From: Tetmemena sp. SeJ-2015
Taxonomy: Eukaryota > Ciliophora > Spirotrichea > Sporadotrichida > Oxytrichidae
Reading direction: 5' to 3'
Assembly (NCBI GenBank): GCA_027382625.1
Contig: JAJKFJ010021175.1
Coordinates: 231,804-295,803 of the forward strand
DNA: 64,000 nucleotides
This document shows positions 11,201 through 21,168 of the stretch, piece after piece. The notes beneath the pieces are model-generated. The model was not told where the DNA came from. It saw only the letters and a program-made list of their open reading frames with translations, and made no database searches. Position numbers and translations under genes: made by a program. Every line of letters starts with the position of its first letter. Position 1 is the first letter of the stretch.

Positions 11201-13938
11201 CATCATAGATTAACGCAAGTAGCAAGGATATAGCTCTTTCTCTTGCTATTAAGAGCAGGGAAACAGTTGACTGCAATATATGAGACAAGAAATTGAGGAG
11301 TAAGAATAAGAGAGAGCTAATTTAGATTACTTGCGAGAGTAGCCAACAAAAACCTATTATAAATAATGAGCCTCTTTTAAAGAAAAGCGTCTTCATATAC
11401 AAAGATAGGATAAATCTCATTACATAATAAAAAACTAGTATCACGAAAATCGATACACGAATAAAAGGCAAGTTTTATCGCCAAACATTGAAAATCTTGC
11501 TCATTAGCAATAACTTAAATCTTGCAATAAAGAGGACGTGGAGCCATTAAATAGGAGCACATGCAAAAATCCTAATAATTAAAGAGATAAAGAAAATAAC
11601 TTCATTTGTTCAGAAGGAGAAAGTCTTGATTAAAATAGTAACAGTAGTGAAGAATTTGAAAGAAGCTAGATTAATTTTAAACATGACAATTTAAGTGATG
11701 CAACTTCAAATGAATCGGCAGAAGATTTGTCGACAATGTCAAGTCTTAATAACTCAAGCTTTGCTCCAGAAAATGAGTCAAATTTGAGCATCTCTACTGA
11801 AAATAGGAGTGACTAATTAGAGCTAGTTCAAAAGAATCGAATTTTTAATTCATCTCCAAATTTTCAGCATTAATTGGTTGATGAAAGCTTTTTTAATCCA
11901 AATCAATTAAGATAGAGAAAGTGCGGGTTCAATTAATCCTAATCTAAAAGAGGACACAAGGAATTTAAAGTGGGCCAATAACCTAAATAGTAAGAAGGGC
12001 CTAGTTAAGTTATCACTTCACAACATCAAAGAAATTTCTTCTCTCTAAAAGCTAAATTTACAAAAGCTAACTGAATCATTAAACAGAAGCTTTATGGGTA
12101 TATGGAGACCAAGGTTATTACGCAAAATTTAACACTTACTACAACCCATATTAGTAAATTTATCAACCTCAAATACCTCAAGTTCCCATATTTCAACAAA
12201 CTTACTTTCAAAACGGGTATGGACAACTATCTAATTATCCAATGCCAATTTAAAACATTCAGAATACTCAAATTCAGCAGCTTTAAATTGCAGAAGATAA
12301 GTAGAATTATCCTCAATCACCTTAGTCTATTTAAGCTGAAGTGATCGCAAAATATAAATAGTGTTTGATTCATGGGATCTAACTTTGTGCTTCGATAAAA
12401 ATCCCACAAACTTTTAATGGAATAGCTGATTTATTCGATGTTTTCCAAGAAATAGGATGTATGGGTTTAAAAGTAAAACTATTCACTGACTTAGGACAAT
12501 AGATACAAACCTTGATTCCATCTATGAGCTTTGTAGTAGATCACATGATTTATGACAATGAATGGAATATTAAGTATCTTCAATCAGAAGAAATATGGGC
12601 CAGAGAAAGCCTAGATGAATCTTTCTAAAAAGTAAATGAGTTTGAAATGCTTGATGTCTCAGTAGCGCACAGATATTTTACAATAGCCTGGTCGACTATG
12701 GAGAGACAGCCTAAAGTGAATCTCATTTCATTTTACCAAATGTCATCAGAAAATCAGCTTTAATTGGTTGGCATGCTAAAAAGTGACTTCGAATTCAAAA
12801 AGTTTGCTAAGTATCACTTTGGAACTCTGAAATATGGAATGAGATTCTACTAATAAGGAAGCAGCATTATAAGGGGTGAAGATCTCAGATTTTACAAAGA
12901 GGAGCTAGTAAATTCTGAGTACTTTTGCCTCTCACTCCAAGGAGCAATATTAAGGGGTAAAATATAAGATTCAATGAAGAAAAGTAAATTGGATTAATAT
13001 ATAATAACAGACTTTTAAAGAATGTAAATAGATCATCAAAAAATAAAATGAGCGCTCTCATGAGTGCTCAAATTTTCCTTAATTTAAGATAAGATTGATT
13101 ATATAGTAAGAGGTCATTATATGGCCTATGTGTAACATTACTCTGTAAATATGTATTTAATTAAGAATACTTCAACTCAATTTCTCTTTTTCAAGTATAA
13201 TTTTTAATAGCAGCATTTTAAAAATATCATTTTATATTCTTTTTAAATTCTTCATTCACTAATGTCTCTGGCTCTGTATATCTTTACAACACAGAGAATG
13301 AAACTTGCACTGAAAAGGCGAATTTAATTCAATCTCGTTATACTCATTCGCTAGCTCACCAGTCTAATTATGTGTATGCTCTAGGTGGAAGATCTATCAA
13401 TGGGGTTTTAGATGCCTGCGAACGCTATTCAATTAATCTCAACAGATGGGAGAAGATTGCAAAGCTCAATTAAAAGCGTTGCACTTCACCAGCTGTGGTA
13501 TTTGAAGATTCCTACATCTATGTTTTCGGAGGCTATGAGGGCAGTGGAAGAATAGATTCAATCGAGCAGTATGACGTGACTAATGATCATTGGACAGTTC
13601 TTCCAGTTAAATTCCCACTTTCAGTTGAAGCAGAGACTGCAACTTTAATTTCCCAAAATGAAGTAGTTATTCTAGGAGGACACGATAATAGCGCTGGCAC
13701 AAAGGATGCAATGATATTGAATCTTGAGACTCTCTAGTTCATAAAATTGGCACCCATGCCATATGCAAGGTTCCTTCATAGTGCAACTTTCTTTAATAAT
13801 CACATTTATGTGTTCGGAGGAGTTGATAATTGCTCATGCCAGAAAATGAACTGCATTGATTATCAGTGGACATCTACCGCAAGCTACAAAGATATAATTA
13901 ATTATAACTTGTAGACTTTCTCCTCTGCAAGTGTATGA
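8281..13938 (+). CDS. RING/B-box/coiled-coil/Kelch protein, split by a 3.2 kb IES
   Basis: Probable E3 ubiquitin ligase of TRIM-like layout. A C3HC4 RING opens the protein (MDITCPICFDHYNSQDKIPR, CGHTFC, CPTCRKYF). A B-box zinc finger follows (CLKHPQKK, CENDQINVCSKCIVSEHQGH), then a coiled coil (9000-9340) and Kelch repeats. The first Kelch unit ends at GCILITGGLNSS near 10060, and the rest begins at 13246 (NVSGSVYLYNTENETCT, YVYALGGRS, IYVFGGYEGSG, EVVILGGHDNS, IYVFGGVDN). An 11 bp direct repeat AATTCTTCATT at 10051-10061 and 13246-13256 marks the split, and removing 3,195 bp keeps the Kelch frame. Smaller breaks occur near 8620, 8900, 9170 and 9640. The stop is TGA 13936-13938. Kelch beta-propellers usually bind substrates. 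Confidence 0.85.
10673..13051 (+). CDS. Unknown protein nested inside the Kelch gene's IES
   Basis: A low-complexity Asn/Gln/Ser-rich N-terminal half (10673-12330, for example SLPYYGKKYHSSYLHSGN, SAEDLSTMSSLNNSSFAP and a Gln/Tyr/Pro-rich run) is followed by a globular C-terminal half of about 240 residues. That half begins CLIHGIQLCASIKIPQTFNG and contains SFVVDHMIYDNEWNIKY and SVAHRYFTIAWSTMERQ, and it ends at TGA 13049-13051. I do not recognise the fold. The start at ATG 10673 is tentative because the first 400 bp change frame more than once. A 23 bp segment with pointer AAGCT (12064-12086) repairs one break. Its whole span lies inside the 3,195 bp segment that splits the Kelch gene. Confidence 0.65.
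12064..12086. other. IES (23 bp, pointer AAGCT)
   Basis: AAGCT occurs at 12064-12068 and 12087-12091. Removal joins AKFTKA to LWVYGDQGYYAKF in one frame and removes a TGA. This is an IES inside a gene that itself sits in a larger IES. Confidence 0.6.
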
Positions 13939-13949
13939 CCAATTTAATC

Positions 13950-15429
13950 AAGAAAATATTTTCATTAGATTTAAGCTTTCTCAATTTTATTCTTTCATTG
14001 ATTATTTTAGTGAGTTTATCAAGATAAATTTACACTTTATTCAAAGTTCATCTTCAATTCAATTAGGAATTAAAAATGTAGTCTAAATCATTCTCAAATT
14101 CTTTTAAAGAAATTTTAGAATTCTATATAAAGTTTGAAATGTCTTATTAGAGATTAATCTATTCTTCTATTTAACTTTAATAAAGAGCATTTTATTCTTG
14201 AACCTGTCTCAATTTATAAATAAAGTCTAGTAATTCTTTGAAATTTAAATTTTCTATCTCTATTGAATTCTCATTTACACTCTTTGATTTCTTCTTTTAA
14301 GTCTTTTAGATCAGCTACTATTTCTATTTATATATTTGTTCAATGATAGATGAAACCTATATTTGCAAAGAGTGATATTTATGTTCGCCATCTAATGAGT
14401 TAGATTATCTTTGCTAAATTTCTTATTTATATCTTCTCTCCTTGTTTTCCAAAAAGTTGTCTAAATTTTAAATTTGTTAATGAATGCTCTTATCTTTAAT
14501 TTAATTTAAATTTAAGACTAAATCTTGTTCTTCAATAATTTTGTTAAGTTAAATTTTCTGTAAACTCCATTATTTTAGTTGAATGAAAGCTCTAACATTC
14601 ATCTCCTCTTTGTAAAGTTAAAATCTTGCTGATATTTAAGCTGCATTTTCCTAGTATCCTTTGAAATCTCTGTCTATCTCTTTTAATTAATTTATTAAGT
14701 GGCTAGAATTCTAAAGAGATTCTTCTAATTATTTTTCTTTGAGAAGTTGTAATGAGTTTAAGCTTTGCTTGGTGAGGGATTAATAAAGCTAAACTTTTTC
14801 AATCTCTGTTTTAAGTTCTTGATTTAAAGTCATAAAAATGGTCAAATCTCTACTATGAAAATGGTAATGCCTCAGAGAAGAGTAAAGATTGATGAGCTGA
14901 TTTTGAAGAGCAGAAAATTTGGTTTGCAAGTTCTCATGATAATCAGCGAAAATTATAATATCTGTCTTCTGATTAGTCTTCTAATCCTAATAATTATTCA
15001 TATTTTGAAGATGAACCTATTTCTCAATTTAAGAGAGTTCTATGTCTTTATCTTTTAAGGACTTTATTGATATTATGTGACTGTTTTAATCTATATTTGA
15101 GCTCTGTGTTTCATCTATAATGGTGTTATTTTACTCTTATTATGTTACCTAAATGGCTGCTATCAATAAATTTACAGATAGATATTTAATTTATTAAATT
15201 TATAATAAGATTCTCAGAGTCTTCAGTGTAGAATCCTTAATTTCTGTATAACGATTTTAGCTTAGCATTTTTCTTTTTTTATTTAGTTTGTAAGAGATTG
15301 GCTCTATTATTTATTCGGTTAAGGCAGCAAATACTAGAATATAGATAGCTGGCAAAAGAAAGCAAGTAAATTACTAAATACACATTAATTATTCTCAAGG
15401 AGAATCTTACGCAAATCTTTGAGTTTCAT
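13950..15429 (-). CDS. Coiled-coil protein, unknown
   Basis: Long Gln/Leu/Lys/Glu-rich heptad stretches run on the minus strand: NQELKTEIEKVQLYQSLTKQ, then EEMNVRAFIQLKQWSLQKIQ, IIEEQDLVLNLNQIKDKSIH and, towards the C-terminus, LDKLTKIINERIKLRKLKSN. The best start candidate is ATG 15429-15427 (MKLKDLRKILLENN); a later ATG at 15114-15112 is possible. The first 300 codons contain several AT-rich frame breaks. I found no clear stop: an in-frame TGA at 14056-14054 is followed by more coiled-coil coding in another frame, and the gene converges on the Kelch stop at 13938. The look is that of a ciliary or cytoskeletal coiled-coil protein, but no family is recognised. Confidence 0.5.
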
Positions 15430-15834
15430 CTTTTTTTTATAATTTAGAAATTTTTTATTATTTTTATATTTAATTTATTTTACAATACATGCATCTTTAT
15501 TCCTCTTTTTATGTTTAATTGAACTTAAAATTTGAAGCTTTAAGTTTAGTAGTTAAAAGGATCACTGCAACTTTTAATTGAGATTATTTATTCAGATTAA
15601 TCTTTAACATTTTACTGAGCAAAAATATCCTACTCTCATTCTATTCTTGTAACCTTTTTTAAAACCTTTAATAAAATAATTTTTATAATTTAATCTTTAA
15701 CGAGTAGTCTCTCATGTTTTTAAATCTAAAATTATTTATTATAAGTAGATAATTTAAATTGAGTAAGATAACTATTTTTATTGGGATAGTTGTCCTAGAT
15801 TTAATTTTTAAAAGATATACTATAAACAAACAAG
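15430..15834. other. Divergent spacer, AT-rich
   Basis: The gap between the divergent coiled-coil gene and the sorting nexin gene is strongly AT-rich. I see no gene in it; it presumably holds both 5' flanks. Confidence 0.45.
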
Positions 15835-18019
15835 ATGATGAATAATCTAAAAGCTGAGAATCTCACCACAGAAGAAACCATCAAAAGATAATACAAATAA
15901 TAAATTAAATTTAAAAATAATATATCAAAGAAATTTTAGTATACTAGCTCATCGAAAGAAAAAGAAAACAACAGTTTTTGGTAAATGAGATACAGCAATA
16001 AGACTATGATATTTATAATATAATTGATTATATTTATTAGTTTAATTATATTGGGGAGTTTGTTCAGTTTCTCAATAAACAAAAAGGTAATTCGATTAGA
16101 TCTTAATGAATAAATTTAGAGACTGATGTATTAGAGATAGACAACTGGTCGCAAGATGAACTAGAAGAAGTTGTCAGACTTTTCAAATAAAGCTTTCACC
16201 CAATCCCCAAAAAACCTTACTTCTAGAATGAAATACCACAAGATGGTGGAGCGAACGAGACAGCAGATCAATCTTTTGCCACATCAGCTTAATAAGTTTA
16301 AATTTTAAATTTTTCGTCTATATGAAAAGTATATTTTGTTGGGTTTGGATTTGTAGATCCAACTTAATCACAGTTCGACGATTATCCTGAGCAATTCTTA
16401 GGAGGAATTCCCTCTAATAGAATCACTCTAATTGAATCTATCGATGGCGAAGATTCTATACTTTTAAAGGCGATCTCTTCAAATTTTAAGTTGTTCGAGA
16501 GGACTAATTAGATAGTAAGAGGGCCTCTAAACAGTGAGACTTTTGAATGTGAAATCTTTGACATTCAAATAATGAATACTGGACTCCTTAAAACTATAAA
16601 TCAAAAGTGTATAATGAGGATAAGGACTGAGCTAGTTGACCTGAGATAGAAATATGTCGTGAGGTGATCTTTCAAGCACTTTTAGATGCTCAGAATATTA
16701 CTTTAAAAGAAGTATCCTTACTATCTAGTGCCTCCCATGCCTTAGATTGTTAAGATTCAAAAACTACCAATCACTTAGAGTTAATGTCAAAGGTTTCTTT
16801 CAGTCTAATGAATAACGAGGTCTTTAAATCAGATGAGGATTTCTATAATTTCTTGACCTCAGATACAATTAAAGTGACTAATTACTTAAGGCAAAAGCTA
16901 ACAGTAAGGCCAAAAGAAATGGGTCTTTACAACATCTATACTGAAGATGGCTTTGTTAAGATCTAGACAGAGATAATGTCCGCGATATTTTCATCAAAGT
17001 ATCCTGAATTCTTGTAAACATATAACTCACTTTTTGAAAACTTATTCTCATCGATGAAGAGTGTGAAGAGTCTCACTCATATGCTCTCCTTCCTCTATTC
17101 TCATATGGGCTCTATTCTTTTAAAGCTTGATTTAATAAATAAGAAGGTTTTGGGATTGAGTAGCAGAGACTTTAATATTGAGGAAACTGGACGAGGATTG
17201 AGGTTTATAGGAGACTACTTCGAGCGATTAGGGTAAAGTATGAACTAGCATTTGAAGAAAGATTTGAAGTATACTGCTGCGTTAGGGAAATAAACTTATC
17301 AAGAGATATGGGATCAAAGGTAGATAGTTAAAGACTCCTTTCTTGCAGTATCAGAACAGTTAGAAGCAAAGAAGCTTAAATTATTTGAAAAGGGTGATAT
17401 AGAGAGGGGGGGATATCAAGGACCAAAGCTTTAAAGAGCAAAACAGAGAAGCTCTATTGACTAGCTTCATTAATTATCATGGCTTGAATTTTATACCTAT
17501 TTCGTGATTAATTTATTCAAGTTCGCCTCTCCTCATATGTTGCATGAGGAAACTGACAAGTTAGAGAGGAAGAAGTTGCTCTTTCAATTTTTCACCAATC
17601 AAATATTTCAAGAGGTTAGCAAGGAGCAAGAAAGCTAGTACAAAATTCTTTGTCGTAGTTTCTTGCAGCTAGCCTCAAAGATGTTAATTGATGAAGGTAA
17701 AATGATTGGGGAATGGGCTAAAATAATGGATAAAGATTCAGCAAGCCACTCAACTAATAATTAAGAAAAGGGAGCATTGCTATTAAACTTGGAGAGGAGT
17801 ATAATTTTTGAAGAAGAGAAAGAAAGCAGCTCTGGTGAAAATAATTCTCAAAATGAAAGAGGAGATAGCTTTAAGTCAAAGCCAGAAGATCATGAATATG
17901 AAACTGCAGATAGAGATTGGATTGATGAAGAGTATTATGATCATTTGAATGGAAGGCGAATGACAGAAAGTAGGAGAGCAAGAGGAATGAGTGTGCTCGG
18001 AGATTTCATCGGAAAATGA
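15835..18019 (+). CDS. Sorting nexin (PX domain with BAR-like C-terminus)
   Basis: A PX domain spans about 16480-16850: it contains QKCIMRIRTELVDLRQKYVV, then SFKHFQMLRILLQKKYPYYL and VPPMPQ, which match the PX core R-Y-S-D-F...L...YP...PP-P. The segment after it (NNEVFKSDEDFYNFLTSDT) fits the end of PX in sorting nexins. Helical BAR-like sequence follows to about residue 600 (TDKLERKKLLFQFFTNQIFQ, KEQESQYKILCRSFLQL), then an acidic Ser-rich tail. Such proteins bind phosphoinositides on endosomes and shape tubules. A short intron lies near 16086-16119. An in-frame TGA occurs at 16665-16667 exactly where PX domains have the Tyr of YSDF, and a one-base shift occurs near 16800. The stop is TGA 18017-18019. 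Confidence 0.75.
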
Positions 18020-18137
18020 AATCTGTAAAATTTAAAAAATAACTTTATCTATCTTAAATCAATACAATTAATGATTACTGATTAGATATTCTCCTTAATC
18101 TAAGCTTAATAAATTGTATGTTTAAAAGAGACACGAT

Positions 18138-19513
18138 ATGTTGAATGATCCAAACAGCTTTTTGTATGGACTCTAAAATAAGTATTACAAAAATAACTAC
18201 AATTCTCTTGCTGGATTGGAATCAAAGGATGTCAAGTTTCCCTTTGACATATTTATATTTATGAATTAATTAAGACAAAATTAATAGAGTCTCTGGATAT
18301 AGAGAATTTCCATCAAAATTCTGAGTTAAATGCATATGTAGATGAATTATTAAGGAATAATCCAAGCTTAAAAGTAAAAGAAGTCGTTAAAGAATCTTAA
18401 AATCATATATATCTTTTATTATAATCTAACACACTGCCTTACAAATACGCTTTGGATAAGGAACATGAGCTAGCAAATTCAATTTACTAGTCTTCTTTGA
18501 ATTCCAATAGGCAATTCGATAATTAAACCGATAGCTTGACATATCGAAATAGGAATCTTTTAATTAACCTTTTGAAGAAAACGGAGTCATCTATTGATCA
18601 TATTGGACTTTTAAATTATTTTTTTAAAGATTGGACGAGAGTTCGATAACCCAAACTCTAAAGATACTACTGATGCTTTGAATCGCTAAAATAAGCTAAG
18701 ATTTTTAACTCTCGATCCAACTGAGAAAGTAACCTTCAATCTTGATCCTAAACTTGAGAGAAGTTTGAAATCTTAGGCCACAAATTCAGATCATAAATTA
18801 CCGAAAAGCTATTATGCAAAGGATTCTACTTCTCACTATTTAAATTTCCAAAGTCTTCATGCATCTTAAGATTAAAAGTTTCTGAAGAGCACTAAGGAGA
18901 GATTAATATCGGTTGAGATGTCGACTAAAGAAAAGAGTTCTCTAGATACTACTTCTTTTGATAATACCTCCAGACTCTAATAGATTAGTTTAGAGATTCT
19001 GGTTTGGCATTCGTAAAAAAGTAGCAGCTACCAAATTTAAATAAACGGAAGGAGAAAAAAGAAAGTGACAGGATCTAAATTTCATTGATCGATCGCTAAA
19101 ATGACTACATCCCTCGCTTTCTATAACCAAGCTCTGATCAAGTTAAGTAAAGGTAGCAAGATTTTTCTTTCTAGCCGAATCCTTATTCTTACACAAATAA
19201 CTCAAAGACTATAGAATACTTGCCTCCGAATTAAGTGAGGCACTAACAGTTGCTGAAGAAGAGAAATTCCTTGGCTACTTCAACGATAGCGGAAAAAGAG
19301 GACTTCAAGATGGATGGAGTGAGTAAATATCAATACTATTCAAAGAGTGCTCTTGCTAACTACTGTAGATATCTGTTAGACAGAGAAAAGTAACTTAAGA
19401 ACACAGTCAGATATATTGATAAAGAAGATAAATGGAAAGGCTACTCAAAATAAGTTTAAGACATTTATTAAATGTATAATACTATGTTATCAAATCTGAA
19501 AGATAAGATATGA
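18138..19513 (+). CDS. Unknown Ser/Asn-rich protein
   Basis: Starts MLNDPNSFLYGLQNKYYKNN at ATG 18138 and ends at TGA 19511-19513. The sequence is polar, with VDELLRNNPSLKVKEVVKES near the start and SSYQIQINGRRKKK, YIPRFLQPSSDQ and KYQYYSKSALANYCRYLLDR towards the end. Frame breaks at AT-rich stretches near 18250-18290 and 18620 look like introns or IESs. No domain is recognised. It sits between the sorting nexin and NDUFAF5 genes on the same strand, 118 bp after the former. Confidence 0.5.
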
Positions 19514-19663
19514 TAAATGGAAGCAAATGGATTCTTAAATGATATGAAAGTATATTATACTCATAGCTTAGTTTGCAAAAATTTATATTTATCTCGTGAG
19601 TAAAATTGAATTAAGTTGGAAATTAAATTTAGAAATATTGCAGCCAGTTATTTATTTATTTAA

Positions 19664-21033
19664 AATGTCAAATTTAAGTGATAAAGTACGCAAGGGGTAC
19701 TTCAATCGTGCCTTAAAGTTTGCACAAAAATCTAATTCCTCAATCTATAAAAATACTCAGCCTTATCAAATGATGTTCGACCTGCCCCTTATGACAATGA
19801 TTAAAAGATTAACAGGAATAAAGAAGCAATTTAGAAATATAGCCTTCATTGGACCAAACCCATATTTAATTATATTTGACTTTTATTTTTCATACCTATT
19901 TCTGCAGCATCTTCCTAAGAGTTATGAAGTGGAGAATTTTTACTACTGTGAGCCTTCTAAAGAGTGTGTTGAAAAGTCATTTGAGATTATTAATCATCGA
20001 ATAGAGTCTGGCATCTATGATAAAATGGGTGTTAACTAACCAGAAAATATAATACCCACAGTTGTTGACGATGAGGCAGGAGAGGGTAAATGGGCTGAAC
20101 AATTTCCAGAGGGATCCTTAGATTTAGTAATCAACAATATGAGCTTGCACTGGATCAATTAAATTGAGGGAACATTGAAGTAGTACTATAAAAGTCTAGA
20201 GCCTGATGGAGTGTTTATGGCATCTTCAGCTGGAGGGGACACACTTCAAGAACTCAGGATATCCATGCTTTTGGCAGAGAGTGAAAGGGAGGGAGGAATT
20301 TCAACTATAGTGTCAGATATGCTCTCGATTTAAGATCTTGGAAATGTTTTTGCAAGAGCTATAAAAATTTTGAGAATTTAATTTATAATGATCAAACTTC
20401 AAACTTCCCACTATTGAATTGTAAAAGCATCAGATGGAATTTACCTCAGTCCCTTAGCTTTTCGAGTTCCTCAAACAAACTGGGGAGTAAAATTGTCTAT
20501 CAGCAAAGAGGAAATATATTCCTGATGAGACTTTTGTTGCAGCCATATCAATTTATCAAACTCTTTTCAACAGATTCTTAAATAAAAAAAGAAATAATCT
20601 ATGTATTTAACAGATAAACTTTAGGCTAATGGAATGAGAATTTAAATGTTTCCTATTTTTAATTCCACTACTATTTTGCTTGATAGTTACTCGAAGCAGT
20701 ACGAAAACTTGGCTTTAGATTATGATTAACTCTCCTAGCAACAGAAGTAATTGCTAAGTCTAAGAAATGTTTTAGCGGCATTACATTTATTTTCTTAATT
20801 TATTGGTCATTAGACATAATATATCTCGTGGGTTGGAAAGAGTCGGAGGGCTAACAAAAGCCAAAGAAAAGAGGAACTGCTTAGTTCTCCTTAAAAGATG
20901 TGGTAAAAGATTTGAATGATAAAGAAGGACACGAAGCTATCCAGTAATTTATTATCCTATAACTTTAATTTAAATTTCTAAGTATGGGGAACTTTTTGAT
21001 GATGGGGATGAAGTCAAAGATATCAAGAAATGA
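19664..21033 (+). CDS. NDUFAF5: NDUFAF5-like complex I assembly methyltransferase/hydroxylase
   Basis: Homolog of NDUFAF5 (C20orf7), the mitochondrial SAM-fold protein that hydroxylates an Arg of NDUFS7 during complex I assembly. Signature stretches in order: FNRALKFAQKSN near the N-terminus, EGSLDLVINNMSLHWINQIE, LEPDGVFMASSAGGDTLQEL, LLAESEREGGISTIVSDML with DLGN, and the C-terminal VGWKESEGQQKPKKRGTAQF. The glycine-rich SAM motif is weak (IAFIGPNP), with an AT-rich stretch after it that may be an unremoved IES. The last exon (YGELFDDGDEVKDIKK, TGA 21031-21033) is reached in frame by removing 20943-20980. The start at ATG 19664 is chosen because the sequence upstream is AT-rich; there is no obvious targeting peptide. 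Confidence 0.85.
20943..20980. other. IES (38 bp, pointer AGTA)
   Basis: AGTA occurs at 20943-20946 and 20981-20984. Removal joins KEGHEAIQ to YGELFDDGDEVKDIKK and reaches a TGA stop. Treating the segment as a GT-AG intron puts the last exon in the wrong frame. Confidence 0.65.
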
Positions 21034-21168
21034 TCACAACTAAATTAGAAATACTCTAATTCATTTTTATAAATTATTACTCTTAAAATTACCTCAATTA
21101 TCGAAGGATATAAAATCAGTTTCTTACTAATTAAATAAATATATCATAGAGAATTAAATAAATAAACC

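Larger units (their letters stand above)
10051..13245. other. Long IES (3,195 bp, 11 bp pointer) carrying a gene
   Basis: AATTCTTCATT is found at 10051-10061 and again at 13246-13256. Deleting 3,195 bp (divisible by three) fuses GGLNSS to FTNVSGSVYLYN in a canonical Kelch blade. The segment contains an unrelated, apparently complete gene on the same strand at 10673-13051. No transposase or terminal inverted repeat is seen at its ends. Confidence 0.82.
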
